DNA from: Micromonospora pallida
GTDB lineage: Bacteria > Actinomycetota > Actinomycetes > Mycobacteriales > Micromonosporaceae
Direction: 5' to 3'
DNA length: 64,000 nt
Assembly: GCF_900090325.1 (NCBI RefSeq)
Contig: NZ_FMHW01000002.1
Coordinates: 1,922,001-1,986,000, forward strand
Of this stretch, positions 34,630 to 43,575 are shown piece after piece. Below the pieces are notes generated by a model. The model did no database searches, had not been told where the DNA came from, and was given only the letters and a program-made list of their open reading frames with translations. Each line of letters begins with the position of its first letter. Position 1 is the first letter of the stretch. The translations under genes were made by a program, and so were the position numbers.

Positions 34630-34869
34630 GTGGCGACCATGGTCAGGGAGCCGTCGAGCCCGGTCAAGGACAAGAACTACGACCTGATCCACACGCTCCA
34701 GCTCTCGTTGGAGCACATCTGGCGGATGGAGACCTACATCTCCGACGCGGATGCTCGCGGCGACAAGGAACTCGCCTCCTGGTTTCGCAAGATCCAGGAG
34801 AACAACCGCAAGGCGGGCGAGCAGGGCAAGCAGATGCTCATGGAGCGGATGAAACGGGAGAACGGGTAA
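34630..34869 (+). CDS. Small helical protein, function unknown
   Basis: The 79-residue protein is predicted mostly alpha-helical: YDLIHTLQLSLEHIWRMETYI, then KELASWFRKIQENNRKAGEQ and a Met/Lys/Arg-rich tail. It is soluble and has no Cys. GTG 34630 follows AGGGGAGG. I know of similar short actinobacterial proteins only as conserved hypotheticals. Confidence 0.72.
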   Translation: MATMVREPSSPVKDKNYDLIHTLQLSLEHIWRMETYISDADARGDKELASWFRKIQENNRKAGEQGKQMLMERMKRENG

Positions 34870-35038
34870 CACCGGGCGGGCGGGGGCACGGCCGGGTGAT
34901 CCCCGGACCGCGCCCTCGCCCGCACCAGGTCGGCCCGGGGACACCGAGCCGCCGAAACGCTCCACCCGGCCCGCGCCCTCGCGCGCACCGCTGCGCCGAG
35001 ATCGCCGACCGTCGCGGCCGGTCAGCGCCGGTCGGCAG

Positions 35039-35326
35039 TCAGCCGCCGACGGTCAGGTGCACGGTCACCGTCTCGCCCGGCTCGATCCCCTCCGCGCGGC
35101 GCACCGCGTCCCGCAGCGGCACCAGATAGCGGCCGTCCTTCGGGAACAGCGAGGTCGTCCACCGGGTGGCGCCGACCCGCGCGGCCACCGGGATCATCCC
35201 CCAGCCGTAGGTCACTGCCGCCGAAGCGGCCTTCAGCGTGGCGCTCTCCGCCGCCGGTACCGGGACGAAGTGGTAGGGCGCCGGGCCCCGCCAGACCCAC
35301 ACCTCGCCGCTGAACTCCAGCTCCAT
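35039..35326 (-). CDS. DUF1905-family small protein
   Basis: The 95-residue protein begins MELEFSGEVWVWRGPAPYHF and continues WGMIPVAARVGATRWTTSLF, KDGRYLVPLRDAVRRAEGIE and ETVTVHLTV. This is the full DUF1905 pattern (small beta-barrel). The function of the family is unknown. It lies downstream of the Lrp-type regulator on the same strand, separated by an inverted repeat. Confidence 0.87.
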   Translation of the reverse strand: MELEFSGEVWVWRGPAPYHFVPVPAAESATLKAASAAVTYGWGMIPVAARVGATRWTTSLFPKDGRYLVPLRDAVRRAEGIEPGETVTVHLTVGG

Positions 35327-35355
35327 CCGGCCAGGGTAGGGACCGGGTACGACAC

Positions 35356-35386
35356 GGTTCGGCCCACGGACCGTGCGCGCCGAACC
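35356..35386 (-). terminator. Candidate hairpin after the bkdR-like gene
   Basis: GGTTCGGC (35356-35363) pairs with GCCGAACC (35379-35386), with an inner CACGG/CCGTG stem. It sits between the Lrp-family gene and DUF1905 on the minus strand. Confidence 0.45.
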
Positions 35387-35411
35387 GGGCCCTTGGACTG
35401 TGCGCGCCGGT

Positions 35412-35918
35412 TCACGCCCACGGGCCGTACGCGCCGTCGAACTCCTCGAACACCAGCCAGGTGCGGGTGGAGAGCACTCCGGGGATGCTCTGCACCTGCC
35501 CCAGCACCACGTCCCGCAGTGCCGCGTTGTCCGGCGCGCGGACCAGCGCCAGCACGTCGTGGTCACCGCCGAGCAGTGCCGCGTGCGCGATGTAGCGCAC
35601 CCGGGCCAGTCGGGCTGACACCTCCCGCCAGGTGTTCTGCTCGATGGTCAGCGCCACGTACGCCGAGGTGCCCAGTCCGGCCTGCTCCGGGGCGACCTGC
35701 GCCTGGAACCCGGTGATCACCCCGTCCCGCAGCAGCCGTTCCACCCGGGCGTACGCGTTGGTCCGCGAGACGTGCACCCGCTCGGCGAGCGTCCGGATCG
35801 ACATCCGCCCGTCCCGGACCAGCTCAGCGACGATCTGGCGGTCCACCTCGTCCAAGGGGCGGGCCGTTCGTCCCGTCGTGGCGGACAACTCGGCCTCCGT
35901 TCGGTCATCTTGGCTCAC
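35412..35918 (-). CDS. bkdR: Lrp/AsnC-family regulator of the bkd operon (BkdR-like)
   Basis: The 168-residue protein has the AsnC helix-turn-helix LDEVDRQIVAELVRDGRMSIRTLAERVHVSRTNAYARVERL (about 22-62) and a ligand-binding RAM domain (YIAHAALLGGDHDVLALVRA, VQSIPGVLSTRTWLVF). It is divergent from the branched-chain 2-oxoacid dehydrogenase operon, the classic position of BkdR. It likely responds to branched-chain amino acids or keto acids. GTG 35918 follows AGGAGG. Confidence 0.88.
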   Translation of the reverse strand: MSQDDRTEAELSATTGRTARPLDEVDRQIVAELVRDGRMSIRTLAERVHVSRTNAYARVERLLRDGVITGFQAQVAPEQAGLGTSAYVALTIEQNTWREVSARLARVRYIAHAALLGGDHDVLALVRAPDNAALRDVVLGQVQSIPGVLSTRTWLVFEEFDGAYGPWA

Positions 35919-35953
35919 GTTGCCGCCTCCTGAATGCCAAACGTCCCGGCTTT

Positions 35954-35976
35954 ATGGTTGATCTTGAGTCAATCAT
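35954..35976. promoter_or_regulatory. Candidate BkdR operator
   Basis: ATGGTTGA (35954-35961) and TCAATCAT (35969-35976) form an inverted repeat matching at 7 of 8 positions, with a 7-bp spacer. It lies in the 104-bp gap between bkdR and bkdA, in the AT-richest part. Confidence 0.55.
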
Positions 35977-36022
35977 CCGCACGGTCGAGCATAGGGCCAC
36001 CACACGTCCAGGAGGTTCCGCC

Positions 36023-37177
36023 GTGACGACCACATCTCGCGCGGTCCGCCGGGCACCGTCGCCCTCCCGTCGCGCGGCCACCCCGCCCGACCCGGCGCGC
36101 GAGCTGCTGCCCAGCGCGGAGCCGGTCCGCATGCTCGACCCCACCGGCACACCGCTTCGCACCACCCTCACCGAACCCGACCTCGACCAACTGCGCGAGA
36201 TGTACCGGCGGATGGTCGTCGGCCGTCGGTTCGACGCCCAGTCCACCGCCCTGACCAAGCAGGGCAAGCTGGCCGTCTACCCCTCCTCCCGGGGACAGGA
36301 GGCGTGCCAGGTCGGCGCGGTGCTCGCCCTGCGGGACACCGACTGGGTCTTCCCGACCTACCGGGAGTCGATGGCGCTGGTCAGCCGGGGCATCGACCCG
36401 GTCGAGGTGCTCACCCTGCTGCGCGGCGACTGGCACTGCGGGTACGACCCGGCCGTCCGGCACACCGCGCCCCAGTGCACCCCGCTCGGCACCCAGTGCG
36501 TGCACGCCGCCGGTCTCGCCTACGGCGAGGCGTACCAGGGCCGGGACACCGTCGCGCTGGCCTTCGTCGGGGACGGCGCGACCAGCGAGGGCGACTTCCA
36601 CGAGGGGGTCAACTTCGCCGCCGTCTTCAAGGCCCCCGTGGTCTTCTTCGTGCAGAACAACAAGTACGCGATCAGCGTCCCGATCTCCCGGCAGACCGCC
36701 GCGCCGTCGCTGGCGTACAAGGGCGTCGGGTACGGCGTACCGGCCGAACAGGTCGACGGCAACGATCCGGTCGCGGTGCTCGCCGTGCTGACCCGCGCGG
36801 TGGCGCACGCCCGCGCCGGCAACGGCCCCTACCTGGTCGAGGCGCACACCTACCGGATGGAGCCGCACACCAACGCCGACGACGCCACCCGTTACCGCGA
36901 CGGCGCCGAGGTCGAGGCGTGGCGCGACCGGGACCCGATCGCCCGCCTGGAGACCTACCTGCGCACCCGGGAGGTGCTCGACGACGAGGCGGTCGCCGCG
37001 ATCGCCGCCGAGGCCGAGGCGTACGCCGCCGACCTGCGTACCCGGATGCACGACAGGCCGGCTGTCGACCCGCTCAGCCTCTTCGACCACGTCTACGCCG
37101 AGCCCACGCCCCAACTGCGGGAGCAGCGCGAGCAGGTCCGCGCCGAACTGGCAGCGGACCGGGAGGGGGAGCACTGA
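36023..37177 (+). CDS. bkdA: Branched-chain 2-oxoacid dehydrogenase E1 alpha subunit
   Basis: The 384-residue thiamine-diphosphate enzyme subunit shows the ThDP/Mg motif VGDGATSEGDFHEGVNFA and FVQNNKYAISVPISRQTA, which favours a branched-chain or pyruvate E1 alpha. YPSSRGQEACQVG and FPTYRESMALVSRG are also typical. An N-terminal extension of about 30 Arg/Ala-rich residues precedes the domain. GTG 36023 has AGGAGG at an ideal distance. It is the first gene of a three-gene operon; the E1 beta start overlaps its stop by one base. Confidence 0.93.
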   Translation: MTTTSRAVRRAPSPSRRAATPPDPARELLPSAEPVRMLDPTGTPLRTTLTEPDLDQLREMYRRMVVGRRFDAQSTALTKQGKLAVYPSSRGQEACQVGAVLALRDTDWVFPTYRESMALVSRGIDPVEVLTLLRGDWHCGYDPAVRHTAPQCTPLGTQCVHAAGLAYGEAYQGRDTVALAFVGDGATSEGDFHEGVNFAAVFKAPVVFFVQNNKYAISVPISRQTAAPSLAYKGVGYGVPAEQVDGNDPVAVLAVLTRAVAHARAGNGPYLVEAHTYRMEPHTNADDATRYRDGAEVEAWRDRDPIARLETYLRTREVLDDEAVAAIAAEAEAYAADLRTRMHDRPAVDPLSLFDHVYAEPTPQLREQREQVRAELAADREGEH

Positions 37178-38199
37178 TGGCCGCGACCACGATGGCGAAG
37201 GCGCTCAACGCCGCGCTCGCCGACGCGATGGCCGACGACGACCGGGTGCTCGTCTTCGGCGAGGACGTCGGCCAGCTCGGCGGGGTCTTCCGGATCACCG
37301 ACGGGCTGCTCGCCCGGTTCGGCGACAAGCGCTGCTTCGACACGCCGCTGGCCGAGGCCGGCATCGTCGGCTTCGCGGTCGGCCTGGCCATGTCCGGGCT
37401 GCGCCCGGTGGTGGAGATGCAGTTCGACGCGTTCGCCTACCCGGCGTTCGAGCAGATCGCCTCGCACGTGGCGAAGATGCGCAACCGCACCCGGGGCGCG
37501 CTGAGCGTACCGATGGTCATCCGGGTGCCGTACGCGGGCGGCATCGGCGGGGTGGAGCACCACTGCGACTCCAGCGAGGCCTACTACGCGCACACCCCCG
37601 GGCTGAAGGTGGTCACGCCGGCCACCGTGGACGACGCGTACGCGCTGCTGCGCGCGGCGATCGCCGACCCGGATCCGGTGGTCTTCCTGGAGCCGAAGAA
37701 GCTCTACTTCGCCAGCGCCGAGGCGACGCTGCCGGCGACCGCCCCGCCGATCGGGCGGGCCGTCGTACGCCGGCCGGGACGCGATGCCACCCTGATCGCC
37801 TACGGGCCGGCGGTGCCGGTCGCGCTGGAGGCCGCCGAGGCCGCCCGGGAGGAGGGCTGGGACCTCGAGGTGGTCGACTGCCGCAGCATCGCCCCGTTCG
37901 ATGACGAGACGATCACCGCTTCGGTCCGGCGCACCGGCCGGTGCGTGGTGGTCCAGGAGGCGCAGGGCTTCGCCGGCGTCGGCGCGGAGATCGCCGCCCG
38001 GGTCCAGGAGCGCTGCTTCCACGCCCTGCACGCCCCGGTGCTGCGGGTCACCGGCCTGGACATCCCCTACCCGCCGCCGATGCTGGAGCACACCCACCTG
38101 CCGTCGGTGGACCGCATCCTCGACACGGTGGCCCGGTTGCAGTGGGACGACCAGCCCGACGACCGCTGGCTGCCCCGCCTGGAAGGCAGCTCGGCGTGA
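37177..38199 (+). CDS. bkdB: Branched-chain 2-oxoacid dehydrogenase E1 beta subunit
   Basis: The 340-residue subunit pairs with E1 alpha. Landmarks are VLVFGEDVGQLGGVFRITDG at the N terminus, FDTPLAEAGIVGFAVGLA, VEMQFDAFAYPAFEQIASH, VPYAGGIGGVEHHCDSSEAY and the C-terminal PPPMLEHTHLPSVDRI. ATG 37177 (TGATG overlap with E1 alpha) follows GGGAGGGGGA. Substrate preference for branched-chain keto acids is inferred from the adjacent BkdR and the family pattern. Confidence 0.94.
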   Translation: MAATTMAKALNAALADAMADDDRVLVFGEDVGQLGGVFRITDGLLARFGDKRCFDTPLAEAGIVGFAVGLAMSGLRPVVEMQFDAFAYPAFEQIASHVAKMRNRTRGALSVPMVIRVPYAGGIGGVEHHCDSSEAYYAHTPGLKVVTPATVDDAYALLRAAIADPDPVVFLEPKKLYFASAEATLPATAPPIGRAVVRRPGRDATLIAYGPAVPVALEAAEAAREEGWDLEVVDCRSIAPFDDETITASVRRTGRCVVVQEAQGFAGVGAEIAARVQERCFHALHAPVLRVTGLDIPYPPPMLEHTHLPSVDRILDTVARLQWDDQPDDRWLPRLEGSSA

Positions 38200-39620
38200 C
38201 CACCGTGGACGGCACCCGGGTGTTCCTCCTGCCCGACCTGGGAGAGGGGCTCACCGAGGCGGAGATCGTGCAGTGGCGGGTCGCCGTGGGCGACCTGGTG
38301 ACCGTCGACCAGACCGTGGTCGAGGTGGAGACCGCCAAGGCCGTCGTGGACGTGCCCTGCCCGTACGCCGGGCGGGTGGTCGCCCTGCACGGCGCGGCGG
38401 GCGAGGTGCGGCCGGTCGGCCAGCCGCTGGTCACCGTGGCACCGGTGGACGCCACCCCGGCCGAACCGGCGGGCCACGCCACCTACCGGGAGGAGGAACG
38501 CGCCGGATCGGGCAACGTACTGATCGGTTACGGCACCGGGCACGCCCCGACCCGCCGCCGGCGACGCCCCCGGCTGACCGGGGCCCCGATGCCGGAACCC
38601 GCCCCACCGGCCCCGGCCACCCCACCGGCTCCGCCGACTCCCGTCCCCACTGTCCCGCCGACTGCTGTCCCGGCCGTCCCGCCGACTCCGGCCCCGGTCG
38701 TCGGCGCTGCCGGGACGGGGGGCGCGTCCCTGGTCATCTCGCCCATCGTCCGCCGGCTGGCGCGGGACCACGGCATCGACGCCACCACCCTGCGCGGCAC
38801 CGGCCCCGGTGGCGTGGTCCGCCGGGCCGACGTGGAGGCCGCGCTCGCCGCGGCCACCGACCCGCCCGCGACGGCGACCGGCACCCCTCCCGCCACCGTG
38901 GCCGGGCCGGCTCCGGTGCCCGCTGGCGAGGACCTGGTCATTCCGCTGACCGGGATCCGCAAGGTCATCGCCGACAAGCTGTCCCGCAGCCGGCGGGAGA
39001 TCCCCGAGGTCACCATCTGGGTCGACGTGGACGCCACCGGCCTGCTGGAGACCCGGGCCGCGATCAACGCCGCCACCCCGGACCGGCCGGTCAGCATCCT
39101 TGCCCTGCTGGCGCGGATCTGCCTGTCCGGACTGCGCCGCTTCCCGCAGCTCAACGCCCGGGTCGACGGCGAGGCGCAGCGGATCGTCCAGTCGGCCGGG
39201 GTGCACCTGGGGATCGCCGCGCAGACCGATCGGGGACTGGTCGTCCCGGTGCTGCGGGACGCCCAACGGCTCACCACCACCGAACTGGCCGCCGCGCTGG
39301 CCGAGACCACCAGCGCGGCCCGTGCCGGCACCCTCCCGCCAGCCCGGCTCACCGGCGGCACCTTCACGCTGAACAACTACGGGGTGTTCGGCGTCGACGG
39401 CTCGACCCCGATCATCAACCATCCCGAGGCGGCGCTGCTCGGAATCGGCCGGATCGTGGACAAGCCCTGGGTCGTCGACGGGCAGCTCGCCGTTCGCAAG
39501 GTCACCCAGCTCAGCCTGACCTTCGACCACCGGGTCTGCGACGGAGGCGTGGCCGGCGGCTTCCTGCGGCACGTCGCCGACTGCGTCGAACGGCCCGCCC
39601 TGCTGATCGCCAACCTCTGA
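38196..39620 (+). CDS. bkdC: Branched-chain 2-oxoacid dehydrogenase E2 acyltransferase
   Basis: The 474-residue protein has one lipoyl domain (DLGEGLTEAEIVQW; lipoyl Lys in VEVETAKAVVDVP), a Pro/Ala/Thr linker, and the E1/E3-binding domain (SPIVRRLARDHGIDATTLRGTGPGGVV split across about residues 183-210). A catalytic acyltransferase core follows, with TFDHRVCDGG carrying the His and Asp. GTG 38196 overlaps the E1 beta stop by 4 bp. No E3 (lipoamide dehydrogenase) gene is in the operon, so a shared E3 elsewhere is needed. Confidence 0.94.
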   Translation: MTTVDGTRVFLLPDLGEGLTEAEIVQWRVAVGDLVTVDQTVVEVETAKAVVDVPCPYAGRVVALHGAAGEVRPVGQPLVTVAPVDATPAEPAGHATYREEERAGSGNVLIGYGTGHAPTRRRRRPRLTGAPMPEPAPPAPATPPAPPTPVPTVPPTAVPAVPPTPAPVVGAAGTGGASLVISPIVRRLARDHGIDATTLRGTGPGGVVRRADVEAALAAATDPPATATGTPPATVAGPAPVPAGEDLVIPLTGIRKVIADKLSRSRREIPEVTIWVDVDATGLLETRAAINAATPDRPVSILALLARICLSGLRRFPQLNARVDGEAQRIVQSAGVHLGIAAQTDRGLVVPVLRDAQRLTTTELAAALAETTSAARAGTLPPARLTGGTFTLNNYGVFGVDGSTPIINHPEAALLGIGRIVDKPWVVDGQLAVRKVTQLSLTFDHRVCDGGVAGGFLRHVADCVERPALLIANL

Positions 39621-39733
39621 CGTACGGGGCTCGCCATCAGCGAGCCACCCCGGGGCCGTCACCTCGCCCCGCGTCGGTTAGCCCCGCCCGGGAGCGGGAA
39701 GACGGTGCCTCCGTACGGGCGAGGGAGGACCAG

Positions 39734-41386
39734 GTGGGCGATCCCGGCGCCCCTGCCACCGGTGCGCGGGTGGAGGTGCCGCTGCGCTGCGACGCGCGGG
39801 AGCACGGCCTGGCCGGCGACGGGGTGACCAACGACCAGCCGGCGCTGGCCGCGCTGGTCGACCGGCTCGGCGAGGCGTACCGGGCCGACGGTCGGGCCCG
39901 GGTCGTCTACTGCCCGCCGGGGGTCTATGCGATCCGGGACGCCGGCACAACCTGGCGCGGTGGGGTGTCCCTGGTCGGTGCCGGTCCCGGGGTGACCCGG
40001 TTCGTGCTCGACAACGCCGGCAACCGCGCCGATCCCACCCCGCTGGCCTTCCACACCGTCCAACGCCACGGGGCCAGCCCGGACCGCCACCTCGCCGACT
40101 GCACCTTCGCCGACTTCGAGATCGACGGCTCGCGGGTCGCCTCGGCCGAGTACAACCCGCTCGCCAAGGGGCTCGGCCTCCAGTACGTGCTGCGGGGCAC
40201 CTTCCGTAACCTCTACATCCACCACACCGCCGCCACCGGTCTCGGCTGCGACTTCCTCCAGGACACCCTGATCGAGGGGGTACGGGTGACCGGCTGTGGA
40301 CGGCTGGACAACGGCACTCAGATGGGTGGGGCGGGCATCGGCGTCGGCGTCGGCGGCTGGGGCGCGGTCGAGCGCCTCACGATCGTCAACTGCACGGCGG
40401 TGGGCAACGCCACCAGCGGCATCTTCCTGGAGTTGCAACGGCTCGACTTCGCGCCACCGCGCGGCATCCGGATCATCGGCTGCCATGTGCAGGACAATCG
40501 CTTCGGCATCGCCGACTGGGGCGCGGACGGCCTGATCGTCTCCGCGTGCACCATGATCGGCAACCTGGAGGCCGGGTTCCAGGTCTCCGCGGAGGGGACG
40601 ACCGGTACCGCTGGACGCGGCGGGATCGTCACCGACTGCGTCGTCGACGACAACCTCCGCGCCGGGGTCAGCATCGGCAACACCCCCGGCCCGTACATCG
40701 TCCGGGGCAACCGGATCAGCGGCAACGGCCGGTACGGGTACCACCAGGAGAACCTGGGCGAGGGCTACCGGGCCGTCTCGCGGGACATCGTCATCGAGAG
40801 CAACGACATCTGGGGCAACAGCCTGGACGGGATCCGCATCGACCGGCCGATCGCCGACGCGGTGCTGCTGGACAACCGGATCCGCAACAACGGTCGGCAG
40901 TGCGCCCCGGCGGCGTGCGGTGCCGGCGACGCGGTGGGCTACACCGATCGGACCCTGACGGACCGGTCGGCGGACTGGCCGCACGACGGGCACCGGGGGA
41001 AGGTGGTCCGGGTCGGCCGGCGGATCGCCGTCGTGGCGGCCAACGACTCGACGACCCTGCATCTGGCGGCGATCCGGCCCGGCTCGCACAGCGCCTGGAG
41101 CGGGGACACCCCGGCGCCGGGCACCCCGTACGAGCTGCCGGGCTCCCCGCCGGTGCGGGCCGGCCTCACGGTCGACGCCAGGTGCGAGGCGGTGACCGTG
41201 CGGGGCAACCGGATGTGGGACAACCACACCCTGCGTACCCAGGACCACGGGTTCTGGGTCACCGGACGGGGTGGCCTCGTCGACTGCCGGATCGAGGGAA
41301 ACGACCTGGCCGGCAACGGGCTCGCGGGCGTCCTCCTGGAGACGCCACCGACCGGTGGACGCTGGGTCGACAACCACGCCGACTGA
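39734..41386 (+). CDS. Parallel beta-helix protein, pectate-lyase/tail-spike-like
   Basis: The 550-residue protein starts with the pectate-lyase-3 segment EHGLAGDGVTNDQPALAALV and CPPGVYAIRDAG. It then has many beta-helix rungs (IVNCTAVGNATSGIFLEL, VQDNRFGIADWGADG, VRGNRISGNGRYGY, IWGNSLDGIRIDR), characteristic of polysaccharide lyases, epimerases and viral spikes. No signal peptide or obvious secretion tag is seen. GTG 39734 follows GAGGGAGGA. The catalytic residues are not identifiable. It lies 113 bp after bkdC and may be independent. Confidence 0.85.
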   Translation: MGDPGAPATGARVEVPLRCDAREHGLAGDGVTNDQPALAALVDRLGEAYRADGRARVVYCPPGVYAIRDAGTTWRGGVSLVGAGPGVTRFVLDNAGNRADPTPLAFHTVQRHGASPDRHLADCTFADFEIDGSRVASAEYNPLAKGLGLQYVLRGTFRNLYIHHTAATGLGCDFLQDTLIEGVRVTGCGRLDNGTQMGGAGIGVGVGGWGAVERLTIVNCTAVGNATSGIFLELQRLDFAPPRGIRIIGCHVQDNRFGIADWGADGLIVSACTMIGNLEAGFQVSAEGTTGTAGRGGIVTDCVVDDNLRAGVSIGNTPGPYIVRGNRISGNGRYGYHQENLGEGYRAVSRDIVIESNDIWGNSLDGIRIDRPIADAVLLDNRIRNNGRQCAPAACGAGDAVGYTDRTLTDRSADWPHDGHRGKVVRVGRRIAVVAANDSTTLHLAAIRPGSHSAWSGDTPAPGTPYELPGSPPVRAGLTVDARCEAVTVRGNRMWDNHTLRTQDHGFWVTGRGGLVDCRIEGNDLAGNGLAGVLLETPPTGGRWVDNHAD

Positions 41387-41505
41387 CCACGGGCGCGGGG
41401 CGTCGGGCAGGGAACCGCCCGCCGGTGACCGGCGGGGACGGACGGGACGGCTGCCGCGAGCGGGTCTCACCGGGCCGGGCGGGGTGGTTCGGTCGCATTC
41501 CGTGA

Positions 41506-41559
41506 AATTGCGACCGGCGAGCGCCGAGAATTGCGCGGACGATTCTGCCGAAAATTGCG
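41506..41559. repeat. Three AATTGCG repeats upstream of the L,D-transpeptidase gene
   Basis: AATTGCG occurs at 41506-41512, 41529-41535 and 41553-41559, spaced 23 and 24 bp, in an AT-rich pocket 60-115 bp before the start codon. It resembles a cluster of regulator-binding sites. Confidence 0.5.
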
Positions 41560-41620
41560 TCGGCACCGGGTCGGTGGTGGTGACAATGTGCCGGAGGGAA
41601 ACCGGAACGGGAGGAGCATC

Positions 41621-42880
41621 ATGGAGTTGAGGCGGCGGCTCACGCTGTCTGCGGCGACCATCACGGCGACCGCGATGGCCCTCGGTGCGTGCACGGCGGA
41701 CCGGGCGCCGGCGAAGAAGGAGGCGGCCCGGGTGCCGTTGGAACTGACCGTGACCCCCGCCGACCGGACCCGCGACGTGCCGATCAGTGCCGAGGTCGGG
41801 GTCGCGGTCCGGGGCGGCAAGGTCAGGGACGTGCAGATCCGGGACGACCGGGGCAAGCCGGTGCGCGCCGAAGCCCGCGAGGACGGGACGGCCTGGGTGC
41901 CGGCGGAACCGTTGGCGCACCGTCGGACGTACACCGCAGAGGTGACCGCGGCGAACGACGCGGGCGCGACCGTCAAACGAAGCACGACCTTCACCACTGG
42001 CGCGAAATCGAACTCCCCGGCAATTACCAGCACGCTCTATTTCGCTGGCAACCGGACGTACGGAACCGCCATGCCGGTAACCGTCGCGTTCGACCCGCCC
42101 ATTCCGAAAGACGCCAGAGACGAGGTCCAGCGCCGTTTGTTCGTCACCACCGACCCGCCCCAGCCGGGCGCCTGGTCGTGGCTGGAGGACGGCAGCCAGG
42201 TCTACTACCGGGCACCGGACTTCTGGCGCCCCGGCACCAGCATCAGCGTCCGCTCCGCGTTGGCGGGCCTGCCGATCGGCCGGGACCGCGTCGGCGACAC
42301 CGACCAGCGGGCCACCTCCCGGATCGGTCGCCAGGTGGCGCTGGAGATCGACAACGCCACCAAGCACATGTCGGTGTTCCAGGACGGCAAGCTCCTCCGC
42401 AAGATCCCGGTCAGTCTCGGCAAGCCGAGCACACCCAGCTCCAGCGGCCGGATGGTGATCATGGAGAAGCACGAACGGACCACCTTCGACACCCGGGGCG
42501 AGCCGAACGGCGGCTACGTGGTGGACGTCGACGACGCCCAGCGCTACACCTGGGGCGGTGAGTTCATCCACGCCGCCCCGTGGTCGGTGGGGGACCAGGG
42601 CAACACCAACGTCTCGCACGGCTGCGCCAACGTCTCCAACCAGGCCGCCGACTGGCTGATGGGGATCACCCAGGTCGGGGATCTGATCACCGTCAAGGGC
42701 ACCGAGGTGCAGTTGCAGCCGGGCAACGGCTGGACCGCCTGGAACGTCAGCTGGGAGGAGTTCGTCAAGGGCAGCGCCCTGCCGGTGCCGGGGAATCTCC
42801 GGCCCGCGCCCGCCGCCAGCCCGGCGCCGCCGGCCGCGGCCGTCACGCCCGAGCCGGTCACCACCGGCAGCGGCGGCTGA
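41621..42880 (+). CDS. L,D-transpeptidase lipoprotein (YkuD) with Ig-like domains
   Basis: The 419-residue protein has a signal peptide and lipobox (MALGACTAD), then two Ig-like domains (about 40-230). The YkuD catalytic domain follows, with EIDNATKHMSVFQDG and the active site VSHGCANVS containing Cys335. It forms 3-3 peptidoglycan cross-links or attaches proteins outside the membrane, like LdtMt2-type enzymes. A Pro/Ala/Thr tail ends it. ATG 41621 follows GGGAGGAG. Confidence 0.94.
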   Translation: MELRRRLTLSAATITATAMALGACTADRAPAKKEAARVPLELTVTPADRTRDVPISAEVGVAVRGGKVRDVQIRDDRGKPVRAEAREDGTAWVPAEPLAHRRTYTAEVTAANDAGATVKRSTTFTTGAKSNSPAITSTLYFAGNRTYGTAMPVTVAFDPPIPKDARDEVQRRLFVTTDPPQPGAWSWLEDGSQVYYRAPDFWRPGTSISVRSALAGLPIGRDRVGDTDQRATSRIGRQVALEIDNATKHMSVFQDGKLLRKIPVSLGKPSTPSSSGRMVIMEKHERTTFDTRGEPNGGYVVDVDDAQRYTWGGEFIHAAPWSVGDQGNTNVSHGCANVSNQAADWLMGITQVGDLITVKGTEVQLQPGNGWTAWNVSWEEFVKGSALPVPGNLRPAPAASPAPPAAAVTPEPVTTGSGG

Positions 42881-43041
42881 CCCGTCCCCCGGTGGGTCGG
42901 CTGGGTGGCGGGTCCACCGCCGCCGGTCCGCCGGGCCCGACCTGGCACCTCCGCCGCAGGTCCGACCACTTGGCCGACCTGCGGCGGAGCGTCCGTGCGG
43001 CATGCTGACCTCATCGGGTGACAACCCGGGGGGAGCCAGCC

Positions 43042-43440
43042 ATGCGTGTCCGTGCCGTCGGCGCCGTCGACCTGATCTGGGACGAGCAACCGCCCTACGA
43101 CGACCGCGCGGGCGGCCGGCTGGCCCGGGTCGTCGTGACCAAGGAGTTCCAGGGGGACCTCCAGGCATCCAGCGTCGCCCACCTGCTGAAGACCGAGTCG
43201 GCGTGGCCGGGCTCGGGTGGCTACGTCGGCCTCGAACGGGTGGTCGGGACGCTGCACGGTCGGCCGGGCAGCTTCGTCCTCCAGCACTGCGGTGTGATGG
43301 ACCGGGGCTGCGGGACCCTGACCATCCAGGTCGTCCCGGACACCGGCACCGGGGAACTGACCGGGCTGACCGGGACCATGGAGATCCTGCTGGTCGACGG
43401 CGAGCGCGGCTTCACCTTCGACTACAGCGTGGACGCCTGA
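43042..43440 (+). CDS. DUF3224-family protein
   Basis: The 132-residue protein has the DUF3224 pattern of alternating strands: VTKEFQGDLQASSVAHLLKT, YVGLERVVGTLHGRPGSFVL, SFVLQHCGVMDRG and LTGTMEILLVDGERGFTFDY. It is a small beta-barrel of unknown function, sometimes linked to allene-oxide-cyclase-like folds. ATG 43042 follows GGGGGGAG. The STAS gene follows, 135 bp later, with its own strong ribosome site. Confidence 0.9.
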   Translation: MRVRAVGAVDLIWDEQPPYDDRAGGRLARVVVTKEFQGDLQASSVAHLLKTESAWPGSGGYVGLERVVGTLHGRPGSFVLQHCGVMDRGCGTLTIQVVPDTGTGELTGLTGTMEILLVDGERGFTFDYSVDA

Positions 43441-43575
43441 CGTGTGGACGGTCGACGTCCGTGGGCGCCGGGCGCGCCGCCGTGGGGCGACTCCTCCTCC
43501 GGAAGGGTGAGGGGTTTCCCCGGACCCGACCCGGGACGTACCCGGGGATCGATCCTCGGCAGGAGGAAACTGTCG

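Noticed and set aside
39734..41386. Phage tail spike from a prophage
   Set aside because: No phage structural, integrase or lysis genes surround it; the beta-helix fold is also common in bacterial enzymes.
39659..43168. A frame of about 1170 codons on the minus strand
   Set aside because: Opposes the beta-helix, L,D-transpeptidase and DUF3224 genes, has no recognisable domain and is a GC-rich artefact.
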